A stretch of DNA of 64,000 nt. Source: Fidelibacterota bacterium (GTDB lineage Bacteria > Fidelibacterota > UBA8477 > JABMPR01). The translations under genes were made by a program, and so were the position numbers. How positions within the stretch are numbered: position 1 is the stretch's first letter; the number at the start of each line of letters is the position of its first letter. Positions 34,653 through 42,899 of this stretch are shown piece by piece. Below the pieces are notes generated by a model. The model saw only the letters and a program-made list of their open reading frames with translations, was not told the DNA's origin and searched no databases. The DNA lies in the NCBI GenBank assembly GCA_016784025.1, contig JADHVL010000013.1, positions 1 through 64,000 on the forward strand, in the 5' to 3' direction.

Positions 34653-35018
34653 ATGGCCTCTTTCAAGGAATTAGACGTTTTTCAACGTTCAGTGCTTATG
34701 GTGAAATATATCTATAGCGTTACCAAGGCATTCCCAGAGGAAGAAAGATTTGGGATTGTATCTCAACTGAGACGTGCTGCCATTAGTATTCCATCAAACA
34801 TTGCAGAAGGCGTCTCTCGACGAACAATCAAAGATCGACAGCATTTTGTCGATATTGCTTTGGGGTCATTGAATGAGGTCTACGCTCAGTTTCTTGTCGC
34901 AGAAGTATTGGAGTACTTGCCCAAATCAGAAGTTAAGCGTTTTGAGAAGGGCTATAACACATTACGTCCGAAGTTAATTGCTTACCAAAGATCCATCCAA
35001 GCCCGTCCTAACCCCTAA
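34653..35018 (+). CDS. four-helix-bundle protein (23S rRNA intervening-sequence/Avd-like family)
   Basis: A 121-residue protein with the family hallmarks LDVFQRSVLMVKYIYSVTKA, QLRRAAISIPSNIAEGVSRR and the closing FLVAEVLEYLPKSEVKRF. These bundles occur in rRNA intervening sequences, as loose genomic cassettes, and as the Avd accessory protein of diversity-generating retroelements. Here it sits between imuB and dnaE2, flanked by GGGGTT-type repeats. No reverse transcriptase is near, so a retroelement role is unlikely. Confidence 0.85.
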   Translation: MASFKELDVFQRSVLMVKYIYSVTKAFPEEERFGIVSQLRRAAISIPSNIAEGVSRRTIKDRQHFVDIALGSLNEVYAQFLVAEVLEYLPKSEVKRFEKGYNTLRPKLIAYQRSIQARPNP

Positions 35019-35042
35019 CGCCTGACTTCTAACGCCTACTCA

Positions 35043-38000
35043 ATGATCCCCCTCGAAGTCCACAGCCACTACTCTCTACTCAGGGGAACCCTTTCTCCAA
35101 AGCATCTGTGTGATTTCATGATCAAGAAGGGCTATACCCAATTTGCCATCGCTGATACCAACAATCTCTACGGTATGATCTTCCTCTATCAGACAGCTCT
35201 GGAGCGTGGTCTGGATATGATCATTGGGGCAACATTGGATGATGCCCAGAAGCGCAAGGCTGTTCTGCTGGTCAAAGACAACACAGGTTACTCCAACCTT
35301 TGTCGCCTGATCAGCCAGCGTCATGCTGGAGAAAGCTTCGATTTGCTCAAACATCTCACAGGACGGTTGGAGGGATTGGTCATGCTGACCCAGGACCGTG
35401 ATTTACTGGAGGCTTACCAGTCCGAAGACGTATATGTATCCCTGCAATCAGGCAGCTACAGCTTGTACCATTGGGCTCGTGAGAAGGACTTCCCATCTGT
35501 GGCCAATATCCCCGCATACATGGGCTCACCAAAGGGACATCAGCTCCATCGCATCATGCGCGCCATCAATTTGAATACCAAACTGTCACGCCTGCCTGAA
35601 GAAGAACTGATCCCCATTGACAATTATCTCCATAGTCGCGCAGAAACCCTTGATGTCCTGCCTTTTGCTGAAGAAGCCCTGGAACGTACCATGGAGATTG
35701 CTGCGAAATGCCAGTGGCGACCTCCATTAGACAGCTTCATTTTTCCTGACTCCAATGATAACAGGGACTACCAGGAATTAAAGAATCGTGTCTACCTGGG
35801 TGCTCAGGAGCGTTATGGCAATATGACCGATCGCATTAGAGACCGTATTGAGCATGAGTTAAAGACAGTCAAAGAGAAACGCTTTTCTAATTACTTCCTC
35901 ACGGTTCAGGATATCGTCAAACAATCACCCATCACCTGTGGACGGGGGAGTGCGGCAGCCAGCATTGTTGCCTATACATTAAAAATCACCCATGTTGATC
36001 CCATCCGCCACAATCTCTTCTTTGAACGTTTCTTGTCTCCCGGACGCAAGGATCCGCCAGATATTGATGTGGATTTCCCCTGGGATACCCGTGACGAAAT
36101 TCTCCAGTATACCTTTGACACCTATGGTGACTCCCATTCAGCCATGATCTGTAACCATGTCACCTTCAAGGCGCGTGCAGCAATTCGTGAAGTGGCCAAG
36201 GTCTTTGGGTTGACCGAGAGTGAGATTGGTATTGTAACCAAGCGTCTGTCCCATCTCTGGTATGTCAGTGACCCATTTGAGGAGTTAGCCAACAATCCCT
36301 TGCTTAGCGATCTCGACCTTAAGGATCCCTGGCCAGAGATAATTCGCAATGGCTTCTATCTTGCCGGATTTCCTCGGCACCTGAGTGTACATCCCGGGGG
36401 AGTTGTTCTGACACCCCAGGAAATCCGCAACTATGTACCCATCCAGCGTGCACCTAAGGGAGTTCAGATCATCCAGTGGGAGAAAGATCAGGCAGAGGAC
36501 TTTGGGCTGATCAAGATTGACCTCCTGGGAAATCGCTCGCTCGCTGTCATTCGGGATATTCTGGCCGATGTTCACGAGCATTATGGTGTGGACATCCCGT
36601 ATTGGAAACTAAACCCCCTTGAGGATCTGCGAACCCAGGAGCTGATCCGTACTGCCCGCACCATGGGCTGCTTTTATGTGGAGTCGCCGGCGACTCGGCA
36701 GCTGCTGAGCAAGATGCAAACCGGTGACTATGAAAATCTGGTCATTGCCTCCAGTATCATCCGGCCAGCAGCCAATAAATGGATCAGAGAATTCGTCCGT
36801 CGTCTCCATGGTGGTGATTACGATCCGCTTCACCCCTTACTTGATGAAACTCTCAAAGAGACCTATGGCATAATGGTTTACCAGGAAGATGTCACCAGGG
36901 TTGCTATGCGTCTTGCCGGTTTTGATGCCGATGAGGGCAACGAATTGCGTAAGGTCATGTCCAAGAAACACAAAGAGGCCAAACTCCGTGATTATTGTGA
37001 AAAATTTGTTAGCGGAGCGCGTAAAAATGGCGTAGAAGACAGCATCATCGAGACCCTTTGGGAAATGATCATGTCCTTTTCAGGATATTCCTTTTGTAAG
37101 CCCCATTCTGCCTCATATGCTTTGGTTTCATTTAAATCAGCCTATTTGAAAGCCCACTATCCTGCGGAGTTTATCGCATCCGTCATGACCAACCTGGGTG
37201 GTTACTACTCTACCTTTGGCTATTACTCTGAGGCGCGTCGTCTTGGACTGAAAGTCTTGCTCCCCAGCATCAATAACTCAGAGATTCGACATACTGGCCT
37301 GAATGATTGGGTGCAGATTGGATTTATGCAACTGAAGGGAATTAAACGGACCGCGCTGGAGTACATCGTTGCTGAGCGGGAATCCAATGGCCGCTTTCTG
37401 TCATTTGAGAGTTTCTTGAGACGTATGCCTGAGTTGGATCAGTCAGATGTTCGCATCCTTATAAAAGCAGGCTCCTTTGATGGTGTAGAGGGAATAGAAG
37501 CGCGTCCCAGCCTCATGTGGCAGCTGTATCAGTCCAGAGCAAATCAACAACGACGGGATAAACCAGTATCTCTGCTGGATCTGAATGAACGGGACAGCTA
37601 CTACATTCCAGATACAGGGGCATATTCTGAAAAGACAATGCTCATCCATGAAGCTGATGTATTGGGTTTCCTTATCTCTCGCCACCCCTTGAGTCTATAT
37701 GCGAAGTTACTGCAGCATTTGACCTATGTGCGGGCCTGCGATCTGCGGAGGCATGTTGGGAAGGAGATTCCCGTTATTGGGTGGCTCATCACTGGGAAAG
37801 TTGTTCATACAAAAAATGATGAACCCATGGAGTTTATCAGCTTTGAAGACACTACAGCCATATATGAAACCGTCTTCTTTCCAAAAGTCTATCGCAAGTT
37901 TTGCCGCATGCTCAGCAATGCCCGGCCCTATCTTTTGCGTGGACTCGTAGAGGAAGACTTCGGCGCCATCTCACTGACAGTCAGACATATAGAGTTCCTT

Positions 38001-38093
38001 GATAAAGTGAAAGTGTCCCCTCAAATCGGTCGTCCTCAAGCGAAAATGCTACCAAAAGGAAACCAAAGAACTCTACCACCACCAAACTCGTGA
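35043..38093 (+). CDS. dnaE2: error-prone DNA polymerase III alpha subunit, DnaE2 type
   Basis: A 1016-residue C-family polymerase, shorter than replicative DnaE (about 1160) as DnaE2 usually is. The N-terminal PHP domain starts MIPLEVHSHYSLLRG with the HxH pair kept. The palm motif PDIDVDFPWDTRDEI supplies the catalytic aspartates, and IKIDLLGNRSL fits the third acid. KPHSASYALVSFKSAYLKAH is also typical. Clustering with lexA and imuB supports translesion synthesis under SOS control. It starts 24 bp after the four-helix-bundle insertion. Confidence 0.92.
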   Translation: MIPLEVHSHYSLLRGTLSPKHLCDFMIKKGYTQFAIADTNNLYGMIFLYQTALERGLDMIIGATLDDAQKRKAVLLVKDNTGYSNLCRLISQRHAGESFDLLKHLTGRLEGLVMLTQDRDLLEAYQSEDVYVSLQSGSYSLYHWAREKDFPSVANIPAYMGSPKGHQLHRIMRAINLNTKLSRLPEEELIPIDNYLHSRAETLDVLPFAEEALERTMEIAAKCQWRPPLDSFIFPDSNDNRDYQELKNRVYLGAQERYGNMTDRIRDRIEHELKTVKEKRFSNYFLTVQDIVKQSPITCGRGSAAASIVAYTLKITHVDPIRHNLFFERFLSPGRKDPPDIDVDFPWDTRDEILQYTFDTYGDSHSAMICNHVTFKARAAIREVAKVFGLTESEIGIVTKRLSHLWYVSDPFEELANNPLLSDLDLKDPWPEIIRNGFYLAGFPRHLSVHPGGVVLTPQEIRNYVPIQRAPKGVQIIQWEKDQAEDFGLIKIDLLGNRSLAVIRDILADVHEHYGVDIPYWKLNPLEDLRTQELIRTARTMGCFYVESPATRQLLSKMQTGDYENLVIASSIIRPAANKWIREFVRRLHGGDYDPLHPLLDETLKETYGIMVYQEDVTRVAMRLAGFDADEGNELRKVMSKKHKEAKLRDYCEKFVSGARKNGVEDSIIETLWEMIMSFSGYSFCKPHSASYALVSFKSAYLKAHYPAEFIASVMTNLGGYYSTFGYYSEARRLGLKVLLPSINNSEIRHTGLNDWVQIGFMQLKGIKRTALEYIVAERESNGRFLSFESFLRRMPELDQSDVRILIKAGSFDGVEGIEARPSLMWQLYQSRANQQRRDKPVSLLDLNERDSYYIPDTGAYSEKTMLIHEADVLGFLISRHPLSLYAKLLQHLTYVRACDLRRHVGKEIPVIGWLITGKVVHTKNDEPMEFISFEDTTAIYETVFFPKVYRKFCRMLSNARPYLLRGLVEEDFGAISLTVRHIEFLDKVKVSPQIGRPQAKMLPKGNQRTLPPPNS

Positions 38094-38133
38094 ATCCTTA
38101 AATCCATTGAACCCATTGGACTCAATAACTCAC

Positions 38134-38616
38134 CTACGCCATCCACAACTGTCTATCCAGAGTACGGTACTGAATAGCTTCTGATATATGTTCCGCTCGA
38201 ATTTCAGAACACTCTGATAGATCAGCAATGGTTCGGGAGACCTTGAGGATACGATCGTAGGCTCGAGCACTCAATCCCAGGTTGGTGATAGCAGTCTTGA
38301 GGAGGGCAGCGGAATCACCATCAACCTTGCAGAGCCCTCGAATCATTTTAGGCGGCATATCAGCATTTGAATGGATATGGGGCTCATTGACAAAGCGTTT
38401 GATTTGAGTATCTCTGGCTAATTGAACCCGCTTTCTAACCTCATATGAAGTTTCTCCGTCTTGTTTACTGGATAACTCTTCAAAGGGAATGGCAGGGACC
38501 TCTATATGCAGATCAATCCGATCTAGAAGTGGTCCAGAAATTTTAGCCATGTATTTTTGAATCCCAATACTACTGCAGGTGCACTCATGCCGGGGATCGC
38601 TGCTATAGCCACAGGG
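38134..38616 (-). pseudogene. comM: C-terminal fragment of comM (YifB family), severed by the element
   Basis: On the minus strand the reading frame from 38616 gives PCGYSSDPRHECTCSS and then KISGPLLDRIDLHIEVP, which is the C-terminal part of the Mg-chelatase-like ATPase ComM. It ends with the usual NLGLSARAYDRILKVSRTIA region. The 5' part of the gene lies at 55289-56343. There is no start of its own until a Met at 38550. ComM is a helicase aiding branch migration during natural transformation in other bacteria. Confidence 0.92.
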
Positions 38617-38628
38617 CTACGGGTAGAC
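38605..38628. other. left attachment site of the integrated element
   Basis: comM sequence (ATAGCCACAG) meets element sequence (CTACGGGTAG) at a GG core, 38615-38616. The core was deduced by comparing this junction with 55289-55290: rejoining the comM halves through a single GG gives CACAGGGGCAGG and restores one reading frame of 1536 bases. Confidence 0.8.
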
Positions 38629-38732
38629 ATTTTGTCGACGCACCACCAAAACCTGATCCTTACGAAGTCTACATAGACATATCACATCTTATTATTAACG
38701 AATATAAATATGATGTTCATAGTTGTTGACCA

Positions 38733-39788
38733 ATGGATAACATCAAGACAATTACGAACATACACGATCAATTACTCATTGAAAAGTTTTGTAACCAACC
38801 AGATGCCAAACCATTCTCTACTAAGGGCCATTGTGCTGATTGGCCTTATGCTATAAAATATCGTCGGATTGATAAGATTTACGGTCTTCATCATTATCTA
38901 TATGTTTCTTATGAAGCAGATCGACATGCTGAGTACAGAATGACTATATCATCGCCTTCTATGCTACTGGGTGTAGATAATCTGTATTTTCCTACGCCTG
39001 CTGCGTTCAATGTCTGTGTTGAACGAGTGCATGAAGCGATGGCTGATGTTGGTATTTTTGTGTCAAATGAAGGGCTTTGGGTGAGAGGTATAGATATTGA
39101 TACTAATGTCTGGCTTGGATACCAATTTGACGCCTATATGCTTGCTGCTAAGGAGTTGCCAGTGGGAGATAAAGTATACAAGAAGAGACGGTATGATGGT
39201 AATGATGGCAATGGTGTGAGTAATCGTAGTTGCCATTCAAAAACAGGGTACATGATCTATGATAAGGAGTTAAGGTGCAGGTTGAAGGGATGTGACGCAG
39301 AAACTATAGCAATGGCAGAAGACGTTATGAGACTTGGCCTTAGGATCAATGGTGACAGTTCCATGATTACAACATTTGGTAGTAAGGTGATACCACTAAA
39401 TTCTTTATACACTGACTGGTTTAACCGTTGTGCCCTCTCTGCTACACACAGGCACCTTGAACGGATCGGTATTTTCAAGAATAGTATTGTGGATACTCAT
39501 TACAGCCACAAAAAGGCAATTAGAGAGGTGAGCAAGATTCGTAAAGGAGTATATCCTGATTGTGAACGGTTGGACATATTGAGAGATTACGGTAGAAGAA
39601 GAGGCGAAAGACTTAGACCATTGACACCAAACCAATGGAAGGATTTGAAAAAAAAGAGTCAAGACATAAATAGATCACTGATGTGGATACGAAACCACAA
39701 TGATGGACCACTCAACTTCTATGACAAGGTGTATTTCTCTCTTCTTGATATCCTTGAAGGTAAATCAGAATACAGTATCGGCGCATAA
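38733..39788 (+). CDS. putative replication initiator (phage gene II / RstA-like)
   Basis: A 351-residue protein. The pattern VRGIDIDTNVWLGYQFDAYM, a spacer, SKTGYMIYDKELRCRL, and then MRLGLRIN matches the layout of filamentous-phage and plasmid replication proteins (R-x-D-x-x-x-N; iYdKexE; R-x-E-x-R-like). In those families the protein nicks and initiates rolling-circle replication. I cannot place a nicking tyrosine with certainty. It is the first gene at the left end and is followed by palindromes at 39830 and 39856. Confidence 0.5.
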   Translation: MDNIKTITNIHDQLLIEKFCNQPDAKPFSTKGHCADWPYAIKYRRIDKIYGLHHYLYVSYEADRHAEYRMTISSPSMLLGVDNLYFPTPAAFNVCVERVHEAMADVGIFVSNEGLWVRGIDIDTNVWLGYQFDAYMLAAKELPVGDKVYKKRRYDGNDGNGVSNRSCHSKTGYMIYDKELRCRLKGCDAETIAMAEDVMRLGLRINGDSSMITTFGSKVIPLNSLYTDWFNRCALSATHRHLERIGIFKNSIVDTHYSHKKAIREVSKIRKGVYPDCERLDILRDYGRRRGERLRPLTPNQWKDLKKKSQDINRSLMWIRNHNDGPLNFYDKVYFSLLDILEGKSEYSIGA

Positions 39789-40199
39789 TTCATTGTAAAA
39801 TATGTTGCTATTGTAGCCAATATCCATATTTTAACAATACATTGTATTGTTAAAGTGCAACCCGGTTGCAAAACAGCGTGTACTCATTGTCAACAGCAAG
39901 GACTTGGGTTAAACCACGAAACATCACTTAATCTTAACAAACAATAGCTCAAAATACCCGTTCTATGCTCTTGAATCTCACTATCCATAATCAGCACACC
40001 CACAAATCGTGAATCTGCTCATTCAGCTAGCAATAGACTAACCCGTAACCAACTGTCGTTATCACAAACCGAGGTACCCCCCTTAGATAAGAGAATGAGC
40101 TAAATACCATCTCTCACATCGGGAGAAGTCAATCCTGTCTCTACACTCAACCTCAAGCTATGAAATGCTACTAAAAGGGGCTATATTTGGCTGTAAACG
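39789..40199. other. 410-bp non-coding region, possible replication origin
   Basis: No credible gene is seen. Two strong palindromes sit close together at the start (39830-39870), followed by AT-rich sequence. The position just after a replication-initiator-like gene suggests an origin or a terminator with regulatory sites. No iteron array is visible here. Confidence 0.4.
39830..39870. repeat. pair of adjacent palindromes
   Basis: TTTAACAATACA (39830-39841) is perfectly inverted at 39843-39854 around a single T. One base later TGCAACCCGGTTGCA (39856-39870) forms a 15-bp palindrome. The first has no T-tract behind it, so it is more likely a protein site or cruciform than a simple terminator. 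Confidence 0.7.
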
Positions 40200-40625
40200 A
40201 TGAATTTAGCCCACACCCATATCAATACTCCACCAAGGCACTCAGAAGGCTTAAATGGCGATTCCCAGTTCACCAGCCCATGGGATCCAATGCATAATGA
40301 TATGGATATCGTGGTACTGGCAGGGTATGGAACATTGAATGCGACCGAGAAATGGACATACGCTTTGATAATGTCTCTTGTCAGGGCTGGTGTAGAACGA
40401 ATTACGATCCAAAGATTGACAGATATTCAAGGACATTCACGCCGAACTACGTGGAATGCCATAAGAAGTTTACAAGATGCAAGATTAATAGTAATCGATG
40501 ATGTTGGTGAGATTGCACTGATCGAGCCGGATGCAAGAAATGAAGACTTTGTACAGGCCATTGTGATACCTGAAATAAAGGAGAACCAACATCATGTTAA
40601 ACGAAACAAGCATCATAGTCGATAA
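40200..40625 (+). CDS. small winged-helix-like protein A
   Basis: A 141-residue protein. The middle (LNATEKWTYALIMSLVRAG, then ITIQRLTDIQGHSRRTTWNA and IRSLQDARLIVI) has the helix-turn-helix plus wing pattern of replication or partition regulators. The C-terminus is basic and histidine-rich. The next gene starts inside its end (32-bp overlap) and has a related fold, so the two may be coupled regulators of the neighbouring replication gene. Confidence 0.55.
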   Translation: MNLAHTHINTPPRHSEGLNGDSQFTSPWDPMHNDMDIVVLAGYGTLNATEKWTYALIMSLVRAGVERITIQRLTDIQGHSRRTTWNAIRSLQDARLIVIDDVGEIALIEPDARNEDFVQAIVIPEIKENQHHVKRNKHHSR

Positions 40626-40875
40626 GTCTCTTACCCCTACAGTACGAAATACATACATGGTCGCTATTACACTCGATAAGGGGAGGGGCGTATCTATTAA
40701 ACGCCTTCAATCAACTACAGGTGTGAGCCGAAAATCCCTGCAGAATGCGATATCTGTACTGAAGGCGAAGAAGCTGATCCGAATTTTTAATAAGCGAGCT
40801 TTCGTGAATAAGAAATCTATCCTGCCTGCAAGCAGCGATGTTCTCGATACAATCATCAAGCAGTTGACGAAATAA
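40594..40875 (+). CDS. small winged-helix-like protein B
   Basis: A 93-residue protein with SIKRLQSTTGVSRKSLQNAI and SVLKAKKLIRIF forming a helix-turn-helix with a short wing. AAGGAGAA lies upstream of the ATG, inside the preceding gene. It resembles protein A in layout (LTDIQGHSRRTTWNAI versus LQSTTGVSRKSLQNAI), suggesting a duplication. Function is unknown; DNA binding is likely. Confidence 0.55.
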   Translation: MLNETSIIVDKSLTPTVRNTYMVAITLDKGRGVSIKRLQSTTGVSRKSLQNAISVLKAKKLIRIFNKRAFVNKKSILPASSDVLDTIIKQLTK

Positions 40876-41122
40876 ACCTTCCTCACAGATGAAATAAATT
40901 TCATAAACTCACACTACCCTGTGCGTGGTACGGATTCAACACGTAGTCGGGTGCACCTTGAAATATATAAGTATGGAATCATTCTAAGTCACTACGTAAT
41001 AATACTTTGTCGTATGTTGACAGTTTCTTAAGTTCTACAAAAACCACCAACCACAATGAAAAATATTACCACACTGCAAGCCCCAAAAACATCCAAAACC
41101 AAAACATTGAACAGGGAGACAC

Positions 41123-42025
41123 TTGAGCGAGATTTATCCATTCAAAGTCCGTAAAGGCCATTACCTGACAAACAAGTCGCTCCTGATTTCAAACTTACAA
41201 AAATGCATTAGACGCTCTCTCCCAGATAAAGCCATAAGAACTGCCATGGTTCTCATGGAATACCACCTGCTGGCTTTTGTCCGCCGACTTCCAATTATCG
41301 TCATGGAGGATGTTATCCTGCATCCTGTGATGCCGAGGCTTGTCTCAATTATGGAGCGAGTCACCAAGAAGGAAGATATCTCAAAAGAGGAAGTGACGTT
41401 AATGCTCCAGGTAATTGTAGATCTCTGTAAATGTCCTCAGAGGGACAGCTTGGATACTGATCTTTTAAATCAGTACACAGGCAGGGAACAATTATCAGCA
41501 ACAGCAGACAAGCTCATTAACTCTCTAAGGTTGAGAGCACAATTTGGCGGGATGGCTTGGGACGTTGAAATGTTGGAAAAATATGCTCGTCAATGGACGG
41601 TGAGGTTTAATGAAAATGAATCCCGATGGAGACAATTTCTCCATGACCGTTTCCCAAATGTGATTTCGGTTAATCCAGTTACCATCAGGACCTTGCAAGA
41701 AGAGGATATCCTGCTTGAAGCCATTGATTTTCATAGCTCACCGATTACCAACATCTTGGCAAGAAAAACTGAGTTTCAGCATCTGATTTATAGATTATTT
41801 GGTAGGGTGGATGTAAAGGATAAAATCAATGACATTATCTGGGAACTCCGCTCCTCTGTCAATAAGCGCAAAGTGTTTTGGGATCCTACTCTACCTACTG
41901 ATGTAATCGAGCGAAACAGTATTGAGAACCGTGAGAAACACCTGAGGCTATACCATGCCATGTCTCAACAGATCGAGAGCGTCTCACGGTGGTATGTCAA
42001 CAAAATCAAGGAGGACAAGAAATGA
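41123..42025 (+). CDS. unknown protein with clamp-loader-collar-like segment
   Basis: A 300-residue protein starting at TTG with CAGGGAGA upstream. Residues 20-65 (NLQKCIRRSLPDKAIRTAMV, then FVRRLPIIVMEDVILHP) resemble the helical region of MgsA/clamp-loader proteins, where a paired basic motif is followed by RRL-x4-EDV. No ATPase motifs are present. The rest is mostly helical and unassigned. Its stop overlaps the start of the tyrosine recombinase by four bases, so the two proteins are made together and may act together. Confidence 0.5.
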   Translation: MSEIYPFKVRKGHYLTNKSLLISNLQKCIRRSLPDKAIRTAMVLMEYHLLAFVRRLPIIVMEDVILHPVMPRLVSIMERVTKKEDISKEEVTLMLQVIVDLCKCPQRDSLDTDLLNQYTGREQLSATADKLINSLRLRAQFGGMAWDVEMLEKYARQWTVRFNENESRWRQFLHDRFPNVISVNPVTIRTLQEEDILLEAIDFHSSPITNILARKTEFQHLIYRLFGRVDVKDKINDIIWELRSSVNKRKVFWDPTLPTDVIERNSIENREKHLRLYHAMSQQIESVSRWYVNKIKEDKK

Positions 42026-42633
42026 ATCCGAACTGGGTGATTACACCAAAGAAGTTCATGAATCCGGAGGAAGTAAGAAGTTTACGCCGTGTAGCTGAAG
42101 ATGCAGCTATAGTTGCAGAACGAAGAGGTCGCATGCTGGCTATCAGAGACTGGATGATTCTTGATTTGGCTCTGCAATCTGGATTGAGGGTGAGTGAGCT
42201 GGCTGCACTAAAAGAGGAAGATTTGTTCCTGCGAGGCGAGGCTGCGATGCTAACGGTGGTACAGGGGAAGGGAGGAAAAACCAGAAACGTCAGACTCACC
42301 CCTGACTTGAGAAGCCACCTCAGAAAATACCTTCATTGGAAGCATGGGATTGGTAAAACAGGCAAACACGTGTTCTTCAGCGACCGTCGAGATCAGATGA
42401 GTATTAAAACGATTGAAAATGTGTTCAAAAAATATAGCCGGTTAGCAGGAATTATCGGTAAAACGATACACAGCACACGCCATACATTCGCAACTCAACT
42501 CCTGAGGAAGACCAAAAATCTCAAGCTTGTCCAACAGATGCTTGGCCATGCTTCTCTTCAGACCACTCAGGTCTATCTGGGAGTGGTCGATTCTGATCTT
42601 GATAAAGCCTTTTCTTCAAATCTTTGGGATTAA
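42022..42633 (+). CDS. short tyrosine recombinase (catalytic domain)
   Basis: A 203-residue protein. All catalytic residues are visible: Arg in SGLRVSELAAL, Lys in VVQGKGGKTRNV, HSTRHTFATQLL (H-x-x-R), LGHASLQTT (His) and the nucleophile in QVYLGVV. The N-terminal core-binding domain is almost absent, which is unusual for XerC/D or phage integrases. AAGGAGG precedes the ATG. It is distinct from the serine recombinase that appears to drive integration, and may resolve multimers of a circular form. Confidence 0.85.
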   Translation: MNPNWVITPKKFMNPEEVRSLRRVAEDAAIVAERRGRMLAIRDWMILDLALQSGLRVSELAALKEEDLFLRGEAAMLTVVQGKGGKTRNVRLTPDLRSHLRKYLHWKHGIGKTGKHVFFSDRRDQMSIKTIENVFKKYSRLAGIIGKTIHSTRHTFATQLLRKTKNLKLVQQMLGHASLQTTQVYLGVVDSDLDKAFSSNLWD

Positions 42634-42899
42634 TATCCAATCCACCATCCACCTCAACCATAACATCCATCAAATGATCGCTAAGCAAAGTAAATGACTG
42701 CAACTTGTCATATACATTAACTATATTAATGCGGGGGATAGATAGAAAACCGCCTGTAAAACCTTCGTCTATCCCTTTGTCTGCAATAAAATGTTGTCAA
42801 AAAGCGAAGTGGAATCAGACATGGTCCCTGAGATATGCGAATTATCAGGGACTGAGATTAGACCTCTGTTTGTTTCCTGCAGCAGGAATGAGAATAGTT
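42634..42899. other. gap before the restriction-modification gene
   Basis: The R-M reading frame is open back to 42705, but the protein family begins MPLSWNEIxDR, encoded at 42900. The stretch holds a dyad (GGGGATAGATAG with CTATCCC) around 42733-42776 and no other gene. It probably contains the promoter of the R-M gene. Confidence 0.4.

Noticed and set aside
34653-35018. Four-helix-bundle gene as Avd of a diversity-generating retroelement
   Set aside because: No reverse transcriptase, template repeat or variable repeat pair is visible within the surrounding sequence.
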